This document shows positions 55,567 to 64,000 of a stretch of 64,000 nucleotides of DNA, piece after piece. Made by a program: the position numbers and the translations under genes. Each line of letters starts with the position of its first letter. The first letter of the stretch is position 1. The notes under the pieces are model-generated. The model had not been told where the DNA came from, searched no databases, and saw nothing but the letters and a program-made list of their open reading frames with translations. Source of the DNA: Perca fluviatilis (lineage: Eukaryota > Chordata > Actinopteri > Perciformes > Percidae); the NCBI RefSeq assembly GCF_010015445.1, contig NC_053116.1, forward strand, positions 40,693,095-40,757,094, read 5' to 3'.

Positions 55567-57714
55567 GGGCCCTCGCGCCTCGGCACGTCGGGATTACCGG
55601 TGGACGCCACTCCTTGCGGCCGTACATTTGCGCGGCACTCAGAAACCGCAAATCGAAAAGGGAACTCCCTGCTGAGTTCAACGATACCTCACACAAGACT
55701 CTACGTTATACAGTTCATTAGCTGTTAAAAGGGGCGTGGCTAAAGCATAGGGACAAACCCTCACCAATTAATAAGGAACTCTCTGCTGAGTTCATTGATA
55801 CCTCACACAAGACTCTATCTGAGATGGGTCAGCATTTATGAAAGGGGGCGTGGCTTAAACATAGAGGGCTGGCCAAACCATCACCAAAAAATAAGGATGT
55901 CTCTGCTGAGTTTAATGATACCTCACACAAGGGTCTACATCAAACGGGTCATTAGTTATAAAAGGGGGCGTGGCTAAAGCTTAGGGGGCGGGTCAAACCA
56001 TCAACAATGAAGAATGAACTCTCTGCTGAGTTCAATGACACCTCACACAAGACTCTACCTTAAACGGTTCAAATGTTATGAAAGGGGGCGTGGCCTGAGT
56101 AAGTGGGCGTGGTTAAAGTATAGGGGGCGGCTCAGTATCACATGTAGACCACACATACTGAGTTTCATGTAAATCGGATGATGTTTTTCATATAGGGCGC
56201 ATTTCCTGTTGCCAGTGGGGGCGCTATGACCAAAAGTAAATTATGGCCTGTAGGTGTCCTCAGGCCTGGACCCTTGTCAATCGTGAGAAATTTCGGGCAG
56301 ATGTGCGTGTTAAAAATCCACTAAGTAGACAAAGAGAGGACTTAAAAGTTTAACAAGTATTTATTTAAGTAAAATCATAAGAGCATAAACGTGTACACGG
56401 GTCCGAGTTGAGCAGGCACACAGGCTTCTCTCATCAGACTGAATTTTCTGGCTTATACATGAATTCATATATCAGTCTCTAAGAGCATTTTGATTTGTTT
56501 ATTAAAAGTTGGAGGAGTACCGTGGTTTAGACTGACGTCCCCTGGTTGGTGCACAGACTGGTCCCAGTCTTTTGGCACACGCATTCTTCATCAGTTATTA
56601 GACAGACTTTAGCTATGCTGATGGTCAGAGAGAACAATGCGCCGCTGTTGCCTGTCACAGGTTGAGAAGTAACTTATTTTCATGGTCAAACTGATATCAA
56701 ACTGATATTAACTTCGTTGCTGCACTCTTGTTGCTCTCTGACCAACGTCATACAGTGCTGCTCTCTGACAACAGTATCCTTTTCTCATTTTGCCTGACTA
56801 AGCTGTCACAGTGCTCTTCCACTAAACACAAAATACTATTCAACTATAATTTGTATCCTCATACAGCATAGCCAGCTTGACTGATTATTTTTATTTCTTA
56901 CACAGATACAACAACGTACACTCAAGTTACAACAACTTCTTTGTTCATTGCTAAACACTCAAAATGGCCGCCACGCCACGCCCACACCGTCTGACGAAAA
57001 GTTTTTCTTTTAATAACTTTTCATCGTTAAGGTGTTGGGATGGTACAGACCAAGTTTGAAGTCCATCGGATGAAATCTCTAGGAGGAGTTCGTTAAAGTA
57101 TAGCACCTTGACTTCTAGGCCTACTTCCTGTTGCCACTAGGGGGCGCTATGACTTTAAGTAAATTTCGGCCTTTATTTGTCCTCAGGGTTGGACTCTTAT
57201 GAATCGTGAAAAGTTTCGAGCTAGTTGGACAACGTACTCTCGAGTTACACCCACTTCCTGTTTCAGCGGCGAAACGCACAAAATGGCCGCCCCGCCACGG
57301 CCATGCCCTATGACAAAAAGTTTTTCTTTTCACAACTTTTCATCTTTAACATCTTAAGATGGCACAGACCGAGTTTGAAGTTGATCGGATGAAATCTCTA
57401 GGAGGAGTTCGTTAAAGTACGACATGTGGAAATGGCCAAAATCGCACTAATTTTGAACTTTGAAATCAAAATGGCGGACTTCCTGTTGGGTTTAGGGTAT
57501 GGCTCTGATTAAGTTTTTTGTACATCTTGACATGATACATATGTGTACCATGTGTACCATAGCGAGCCATTTTTGTGCGCTTATTCCCGAAACCCTGAAA
57601 ATACGTACATTTTCACCAGACTTGATGCGACCGCCAAATTTGGTGAGTTTTTGAATATGTTAATAATTCCTTCAGTTTCAATAGGGCCTTCGCCGCTGTA
57701 GGCACTCGGGCCCT
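55567..57714. mobile_element. GGGCCC-ended dispersed element
   Basis: Begins GGGCCCTCGCG and ends CACTCGGGCCC with TAAT on both sides (55,563-55,566 and 57,715-57,718). The CTL-2 flank shows the empty site near 39,235. The left part has four tandem modules of about 112-120 bp, each with CTGCTGAGTTCA and most with GGGGGCGTGGC. The right part has two CTTCCTGTTGCCA...GGGGGCGCTATGAC modules. No protein. Class not determined. Confidence 0.78.
56302..56902 (-). mobile_element. Solo LTR within the GGGCCC element
   Basis: Termini TGTGCGTGTT and TTTCTTACA on the plus strand (TG...CA), 601 bp, flanked by CAGA on both sides (56,298-56,301 and 56,903-56,906). AATAAA occurs on the minus strand near 56,360, so the LTR probably reads leftwards. 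No internal region. Confidence 0.68.
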
Positions 57715-57744
57715 AATAATGTATAGTTTATTTTAGTTGTTATT

Positions 57745-57905
57745 ACACATTACACACAGGCCATGCTCAGTACCTCTACATGAACTAATAGAGAGATGTC
57801 CGAGTGGGGGGCTGCCCATGGAAAGGCGCCCCCGAGCAGTTGGGGGTTCGGTGCCTTGCTCAAGAGCACCTTGGCAGTGCCCAGGAGGTGAACTGGCACT
57901 TCCAG
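57745..57905. repeat. Conserved teleost interspersed repeat
   Basis: GGTGCCTTGCTCAAGAGCAC and GTGCCCAGGAGGTGAACTGG are hallmarks of a very common fish repeat. I do not assign it to a SINE family. Confidence 0.6.
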
Positions 57906-58030
57906 AGGTAGAGACCTGCTTCCTCACGCTGCACCGCCTGCTTCATCTCTCGCTGCTAGTACCTTCACTGCAGTAAGGTCTGAATGCAGGACTTGTAGTG
58001 GAGTAATATCAGTAAAGGATGTGTATTTCT
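57905..58030 (+). repeat. Partial copy of the 22,860 / 40,495 unit block
   Basis: Same GACCTGCTTCCTCACGCTGC text; cut by the GT microsatellite that follows. Confidence 0.7.
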
Positions 58031-58043
58031 CTCAGCTAGTTTA

Positions 58044-58328
<285 letters not shown>

Positions 58329-58408
58329 CGGCAGCTGATTGGACAAACGCATCACATGGGTTTGTTTTCTCCAGAAATTCAAAGCCAGACTGTATGGTGG
58401 GCGTTCGA

Positions 58409-58478
58409 TTTTTTTTTTTTTTTTTTTTTTTATATTTTTTTATTTTTTTTTTTTTTAAAAATTTTTAAAAAAAAAAAA
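58409..58478. repeat. Poly(T)/poly(A) tract
   Basis: T-rich passing into A-rich near 58,457; foldback-capable simple sequence. Confidence 0.92.
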
Positions 58479-58749
58479 GTAAGTTTGTTAACTGTCTTTA
58501 TTTCAGATCAACAAAGGTCAGTTTAAAAGATTTTCGTCAGATTTTGAGAGACTCTAGTCACGCTCATCCCGCTCGCCATTTCTGGGTGAGTCCCGTCTGC
58601 TCTGCCGGCGACTGAACACGTCAGGTCGGCCAAAATGAACGCCGACAGCCCCCCAGACTGACGACGGCACGGGACACACCGAACAGACTCGAGTCACTGA
58701 CCTCGCCAGACTGTCAGATGGCCGATTATCGGCCCTGTGTGTCCCGGCC

Positions 58750-59185
58750 TTTACCTGACAGCAGCCTTCTCCTCCTCAGTGAACTGAGGCGCTCAGCAGC
58801 CAATCAAACGCACACGCACACGGGAGCTGAAATGACCTAACGGCTAAATGTGGCATGTAGCTCTACAGGCTGTGTTCACAGTTATTTGCATCTTAGGCTA
58901 AAGCAAATGTTCCCCTTTTTCAAAAACATGTTTGATACCATTCTGTTGGACGAACGCCAAAAAACAAATGGTTACCACAGCCTGTAGAGCTACACGCCAC
59001 ATTTAGCCACCAGTTCATTTCCAGAGAAGGATCTGAATACTTCCTCCAACGCTGCTTTGACTTTCTATGCAAACACAGAATGATTTGAATGTTGTAACAA
59101 ACTCCTGAGAGGAACTGCTGCAAGCAGCGTGAACATCTACATTAGGGGTCTGGCCAATTATCGGGGCAGATAATTACAAAGGTTT
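58750..59185 (-). repeat. Repeat block inverted relative to 24,640-25,100
   Basis: About 350 bp nearly identical to the reverse complement of 24,700-25,050. It ends 35 bp before the CTL-4 exon and replaces exons 1-3 of that unit. Confidence 0.78.
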
Positions 59186-59220
59186 TGGTGCCTCTACACT
59201 TCTCTGTGCTTCATTTTCAG

Positions 59221-59967
59221 GGTCAGATGTGACTTTTGTCTTCGTCAACACCGTTATGACATGGACTGAAGCCCAGAGCTACTGCCGAGATAATCACACA
59301 CACCTGGCCAGTGTGAGAAACATGGCAGAGAACCAGAAGGTATTTTATGTAGCTGTAGGAAAACTATGTGTGCATCGGCCTTTTCAGAGACTCCTGGAAG
59401 TGCAGAAGAAAGCCAGTTGTATCTTCAAGGACATTACACACCCTGGTCACTCTCTGTTCTCTCCACTGCCCTCTGGTAGGAGATTCACGTCCATCAAGTC
59501 CAAATCAAACAGGTTTAAAATCAGCTTCTATCCAAAAGCTGTCAAATCCATAACACCAAATGGCCAGTGAAAAAGAACAGCTATCACACCTGGGACTGTT
59601 CTGTTTGTGCGTGCTGCCAGTTTGTCTGTCTGTTAGCACTGTATGCACTCTCATTTACCCTAATCCCTTATGCAACTTTTTAACTTAAATCTATTTCTTT
59701 ATTTTATCCTGGCATGACCATTTGTGTTTTTAATGTTGTGTTATGCCGTCAATGCGGAGCTGCTAAACTGCTTTTCGTTGTCTGTAAAGCAATGACAAAT
59801 AAACTATTCTAAGTGGTCAGATGGAAGTAACTCCTCATTCAGCTTCTGGAAGGACAGGCAACCTGATAACAACAATGAGACTTGTGTGGCTGCAGACTTC
59901 AGCCAATCAGGAACCTGGGAGGACTGGCCCTGTGACATGGAGAGAGCGTTCATTTGCTACGGTCCAG
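59221..59967 (+). pseudogene. CTL-4: single-exon lectin remnant (domain 2), LINE-interrupted
   Basis: Only exon 4 is present: 59,221-59,402 and 59,816-59,967. It keeps the acceptor CATTTTCAG and donor GTGAGC, and the frames SDVTFVFVNTVMTW, SYCRDNHTHLASV and, after the insert, WEDWPC and FICYGP. An extra A near 59,361 shifts the frame and destroys WIGL. Six bases are lost in the NNNGNET loop. A 408-bp LINE 3' end sits in the middle. No exon 1-3, 5 or 6 was found within 6 kb, so this is a truncated dead copy. Confidence 0.92.
59403..59810 (+). mobile_element. 5'-truncated LINE inserted in the CTL-4 exon
   Basis: The frame ends HPGHSLFSPLPSGRRFTSIK...FYPKAV, the typical C terminus of CR1/L2/Rex-like LINE ORF2, then a short 3'UTR ending AATAAACTATTCT. 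Flanked by AAGTG (59,398-59,402 and 59,811-59,815). The uninterrupted site is seen in CTL-2 and CTL-3. Confidence 0.9.
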
Positions 59968-60139
59968 GTGAGCCATTATGTCCATTATTACAGCTACAGG
60001 TATTAAGGAGAACCGTCACATGAGCCTGCAGTGCAGGGCGGCTGAGCCGGGCGCCGTCTGATACACGTTCATTATATGTGTTCATTATGCTTAGTGTAGA
60101 AACTCTGGATTTGGCTCTTATTGTATGTTAACAACTTTC

Positions 60140-60695
60140 ACAGTTTTTTCCAACTGCTTACACACAAAATCTTTTCATGTCACACGATTTTTGAAACCTC
60201 TCACTCAAAGTGCAAAACTACCCAGCAAATCTCCAAAACCAGAAGCTATTTCTCAGCCTTTCACTCAGTTTTCAATTGTATAAAACACTTTTTTCAAAAC
60301 ATTACACACAATTCTCTACCTAAGACACAAAAATCTAACAGGAAGTGACTTGCTATCCATTTCTAAACACAACCAATCAAAATGCTACACTTATTTACCA
60401 GGGCACACACACACACTCCTCACATGTGCAAACACATTATGTCATAACTGAACACTAACCAATCACTGCTTTAGTATAGGCCTATACAGAGGTCAAAGGT
60501 CAGATTACCTGTTTTGAACAATGGATGCCAACAATAGAAAGAGAGCAAGGCGAGGAGGAGGGAGAGACAGGGGAGAACAACAAGGAGGAGGGAAGAAGAG
60601 GAGAAGAAGGAGAGCCATCTCTGATGAGATCAGGGCCACACTTATTCATCATGTGATCAACCACGGATTGACCAATGAGAGAAGCCCATCTTGAG
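60140..60695 (+). mobile_element. Transposon fragment with transposase N terminus
   Basis: The frame from 60,522 encodes MDANNRKRARRGGGR, a basic region, and AISDEIRATLIHHVINHGLT, which resembles the helix-turn-helix start of a fish IS630/mariner-type transposase. It stops after about 57 codons. The left part is an A/C-rich end with repeated ACACAAA. Confidence 0.6.
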
Positions 60696-60808
60696 TAGCT
60701 TTGCAGTGGCGTCCATACTGCATGCAACTATCTAATGACTATTTCAGCATTACAAATCAACCAGACTTTGTTTTGCACAAAGTGCATACAATTCCCCCCC
60801 TCAGCCCC

Positions 60809-60856
60809 GACACACAACACACACACACACACACACACACACGCGCACACACACAC

Positions 60857-60912
<56 letters not shown>

Positions 60913-61080
60913 TAACACACACACAGAAACACACACACACACAGATATACACACACAGAGATACACAGGTACACACACAGAGATCCACAGGTACACACAC
61001 ACACACACAGATACACTGGTACACAAACACACACACACACAGATACACACACACACACACACAGATACACACACACACAC
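60809..61080. repeat. (CA)n microsatellite
   Basis: CA runs interrupted by GATA and GAGATACAC units. The long predicted frames are artefacts. Confidence 0.97.
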
Positions 61081-61119
61081 TTGTGTTAAACTCTCTCTGC
61101 GTTCTGATTGGTCCGTCAG

Positions 61120-61215
61120 GTTGTTCATCATGACCCGTGTCGTGGGGGGGCAGGACACTGGAACAGCCTCTACTGCTTCAAACACCTCGCCACCGGCAAC
61201 TACCTGGCTGCTGAG
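61120..61215 (+). pseudogene. itpr3: Inositol-trisphosphate receptor MIR-domain exon (32 codons)
   Basis: Open, in-frame segment encoding [20 protein letters not shown] then [12 protein letters not shown], with acceptor CCGTCAG and donor GTAACC. The match to the N-terminal MIR region of IP3 receptors (calcium-release channels of the endoplasmic reticulum) is strong. The next exon (61,523) favours type 3. No other receptor exons lie upstream in the window, and the next exon is cut by a transposon, so a transposed or duplicated gene fragment is more likely than an active gene. The left side is a CA microsatellite. Confidence 0.65.
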
Positions 61216-61495
61216 GTAACCATGGCAACACCAATGAATGAGCGAGTCTGTAAATTATAGAGTGTGGGGGGGGTTTGATGCTTTGGTCACTTTGTTTTCC
61301 CGCCGTTGTCTCTTCTGTCAGTAACAACAACGTTGTGCTCGTGAGTTTGTAACTAACTGGAATCCTTTATTGCGTACGAGAATAAATTATTGTTTTCTGA
61401 AATTTTTATCAAAAATGTTTCAACGTATTTGTATTTGAAGAATCTGAGGTTTATTTAGTTTTCTTGCAGTTGATAACATGTTGTGGATGTAACCC

Positions 61496-61520
61496 TTGTT
61501 GTTGTTGTTGTTGTTGTTGT
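61496..61520. repeat. (GTT)n microsatellite at an exon acceptor
   Basis: Eight GTT units directly before GTAG-GAG of the second receptor exon. Confidence 0.9.
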
Positions 61521-61522
61521 AG

Positions 61523-61610
61523 GAGAACCCGGGCTATAAAGGAGACGTTGAGACGTACCGTCTTCACCACCAGACACATTTAGGGGATAACTTCTGGATG
61601 TTCCACCCTG
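61523..61610 (+). pseudogene. itpr3: Second IP3-receptor-like exon, truncated
   Basis: Starts in phase with the preceding exon: ENPGYKGDVET, which fits the type 3 receptor after LAAE. The following residues no longer fit, and at 61,611 GGGACCTGTTGCACAAAA begins a DNA transposon. The true length of the homologous part is about 33 bases. Confidence 0.5.
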
Positions 61611-62355
61611 GGACCTGTTGCACAAAAGTAGAATGAAGAAATCCAGGATAACCCTTGTGTGGTCCTTCGAGTCCCGATGACCCGAATGACCACACGGACA
61701 AGTGCTAGCTAAAGTAATACAAATAGTACCAACAAAGTAGAGTACAAACCACGGACCGAAGGACAACTGAAAAAACGCAACGAGCTTATCTGTGGTCCGC
61801 TCAACGGAATGTCGTTTGCACGTTTGCCGAGCCAGGATGAGGAGGTGAAGCTATGTCAGCCAGGAGTAGATAGCTGGGATAAGTGCTCGTTCACGGCTTT
61901 CTTAAATAGACCACGGTATCGATCACAGATTTACTGATGCAGAAATGGAAAAGACGCGTGCAGCATATGTTTCACCCGCTGAGCAGCAGCTTCTAATGGA
62001 AAGTTACGAGGAGGTGAAGCATATAATATATTTTATATACTATATAATATGCAAAAAGGGAAATATGGCTGTTGTTATCAGACAGAGAGAAAAAGCCCGA
62101 CAGACAATAGCGGACCGAGTGAATGCGTAAGGATTTAAAAAGATTTACTTACAAGTCACTCCACATTTTTACAAAGTTGTACATTCTGTTTTAATTGCTT
62201 TTAATAAGATTAATTTATGTGTTGGTTTTATTGCTGTATCTGTTTTTATGTGCTAAATGTGTTTTATTATTTAGCCTACTTTGCCTTAAAAGTCATGTTT
62301 GTAAATGAGAAGTTGTTCTCTTTACCTGGATAAATAAAGGTTTAAAAAAAAAAAA
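61611..62355 (+). mobile_element. Harbinger-like element with Myb/SANT-like frame
   Basis: Starts GGGACCTGTTGCACAAAA. The frame from 61,945 encodes MEKTRAAYVSPAEQQLLMES, YEEVKHI, then an insertion, REKARQTIADRVNA, as in Myb/SANT-like DNA-binding proteins of fish Harbinger elements. It stops at once after VNA. 3' end: AATAAAGGTTT followed by A14. No DDE transposase in the window. Confidence 0.65.
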
Positions 62356-62920
62356 AGTGAGCAGAGGGAATTCATGTTCCTTGGGAAATTTACACTAAGG
62401 ACTAGGCTTAATTTCAAACCCTTATTCATAATGCGAGAATATGTTTTACAACCATATGCACAAATCTCTATAAGCTATGACAATTAATGTTCATACAGAA
62501 CAAACATGACTGGACAAAAACTAGAAAAAGAAGTAGCCTAAGTGACTTCAATACACACTGTAAGCATATCTGTAAAACACCGTAGCCTATTATTATTATT
62601 CATGTTTTTTCTCACTCCCGAGCTCGAAGATGTTCTGTTGTTGCTGCTGACAGACTCACATTATTATTCTAAGTGTCTGACAACATTATGGGATGGATCC
62701 CTACAGAGATAGACCTTTTAGTTAAAGAGTAAGATCCTTTTAGTTTAACATGAAACAGCCCCAAAATCTCCATCACCAAACTCCACCAGACTCATTTAAT
62801 TTAATTTATTTTTATTTCGAACAAAACTAGAAAATATGCATACAGTATGTACCCATATATACATATACACACATACATACACACACATGCACATACGTAT
62901 ACACACAAATACACATACAC
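62356..62920. other. Unassigned intergenic sequence
   Basis: No gene recognised. It contains a short CATA/CACA-rich run at 62,836-62,920 directly before the LINE. Confidence 0.4.
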
Positions 62921-64000
62921 GACTTCCGGTGACGACATGGTTATGCTTGCAGCACCGTAAGTTAGCTCCGCTGGACAAAATTAAAGATAAGAGTGACAAC
63001 TACAATATTTTGACGCTGAAACGTAAAAGATAGATTTATGAAACATGAGTTCCTCCGCTGGTCAAAGGAGACAGGAAAAACCAGACCCCTCACGGGGAAA
63101 AGATGATAATAAGCCGAATCAACCGAGCCCAACTAGCAAAACAAAGGCTAGTAGCAACACGTGTCAGTCAGACTCAATGATACTGGAGGAGTTAAAAAAA
63201 CTCCGAAAAGAAAACCAAGACGGACACAACCACACTCACCTGGCCCTTAGCCGGGTGGAACAAACTATTTCGGACATAAAGGACCACGAGGAAAGAATGG
63301 GAAGACTGGAGGAGAGAGTCGGTGCGGCCGAGGATGCGGAGATGCGACATCGCAGGGCCCGCGGTACGTCCGCGACACCGGGATATCGACCTATCGGCAA
63401 AATGTAGATGACTCAAAAAACTAACAGAGGGAAACAATATCAGGATCTTTCAAATCCCGGAGGGCAGTGAAGGGAAAGATATGGCTGGATTTGCTAAAGA
63501 CCTACTTCAGAAGGAGCTTAAACTGCCACCAGACCTGGACATTAAGATTGAAAGGGCACATCGGTCACTGGTGGCCAAACCTAAAGATGCCACAGCTTCA
63601 CCAAGATCGATTATAGTGAGATTTCTGGATGCTGCGGTGAAGGACACAGTCATAAGGCAGGCATGGAGCCAGGGACCGGTCCTCTTTCAGGGTAAGCGGA
63701 TCTACTTTGACCAGGACTACTCCCCCGATCTTCAGCAGAAACGGATGAGGGTTCGAGAAGTTATCAAACAGCTTAAAAAGATGGACATACAGGCGAGGTG
63801 TCTGTACCCAGCACAATTGAGAGTGAAGCTGAACACCGGGGAGAAGACCTTCGCATCACTAACGAGTGCCGCGCTGCTGCTGAAGGAGCTGGGAGTCGAC
63901 GTGCGCTGTGGGGAGAGGGAGCGCATCGAGGAGGAGCTGAAGGATGGATGGATGGAGGAGCCAAGAGAGGAGAAAGAAGGCAGCGTTTTTGTCACCAGCT
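62921..64000 (+). mobile_element. L1/Tx1-like LINE, 5' end and ORF1, runs off the window
   Basis: Starts near GACTTCCGGTGACGACATGG. ORF1 begins at 63,045 (MSSSAGQRRQEKPD): a charged N terminus, a coiled coil (VEQTISDIKDHEERMGRLEE), then, after a frame break near 63,360-63,420, the RNA-binding part with DIKIERAHRSLV, RSIIVRFLDAAVKD and KRIYFDQDYSPDLQQKRM. This is the L1 ORF1p (transposase 22) arrangement. The break makes this copy probably inactive. ORF2 would lie outside. Confidence 0.88.

Noticed and set aside
57745..57905. tRNA or SINE promoter head
   Set aside because: The text is a common fish repeat, but I could not find A and B boxes in proper spacing, so no tRNA or SINE call.

Overview
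The window is teleost (probably percomorph) nuclear DNA. It has interrupted genes with GT-AG introns, very long (GT)n microsatellites, and dense teleost-type repeats: Tc1, hAT and Harbinger DNA transposons, CR1/L2-like and L1/Tx1-like LINEs, and LTRs. No bacterial, plasmid or phage feature is present.

The backbone is a tandem, same-strand array of duplicated C-type lectin genes. Three copies are complete, each with six exons: CTL-1 (5,457-16,891, 343 aa), CTL-2 (28,521-36,202, 337 aa) and CTL-3 (42,877-51,286, 336 aa). A fourth copy (CTL-4, 59,221-59,967) is reduced to one exon, frameshifted and split by a LINE. Sequence at 1-230 matches the distal 3' flank of the other units, so another unit probably lies just upstream. 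Each protein has a signal peptide (exon 1), a first C-type lectin domain (exons 2-3), a second one (exon 4) and a charged, very basic C-terminal tail (exons 5-6). No transmembrane segment is visible, so the products are probably secreted two-domain lectins. Exons 4-6 are nearly identical between copies, while exon 3 (the ligand loop of domain 1) has diverged strongly.

Layout: 1-5.4 kb upstream repeats, including an inverted copy of the CTL-1 5' flank. 5.4-16.9 kb CTL-1; its intron 3 holds a stack of nested insertions (palindromic element, solo LTR and minisatellite, Tc1 with an internal MITE). 16.9-28.5 kb intergenic, with a LINE 3' end, a 33-bp minisatellite of about 56 units, a transposon carrying a 57-bp minisatellite, and a LINE endonuclease/RT fragment. 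28.5-36.2 kb CTL-2, with a 1.37-kb element in intron 5. 36.2-42.8 kb duplicated 3' flank, a perfect 60-bp minisatellite and MITEs. 42.9-51.3 kb CTL-3, whose intron 1 is filled with LINE, Harbinger and LTR remnants. 51.3-59.2 kb a second copy of the 3' flank with a 2.1-kb GGGCCC-ended element containing a solo LTR. 59.2-62.3 kb the CTL-4 remnant, transposase remnants and two exons resembling an inositol-trisphosphate receptor. 62.9-64 kb an L1/Tx1-like ORF1 running off the end.

I see no new multi-gene system. The most informative signals are copy-specific: loss of a paired disulfide and weakened or unusual splice acceptors in CTL-3, a weak donor in CTL-1, serial orphan copies of the 3'UTR in each unit, and a minisatellite open in four of six reading frames.
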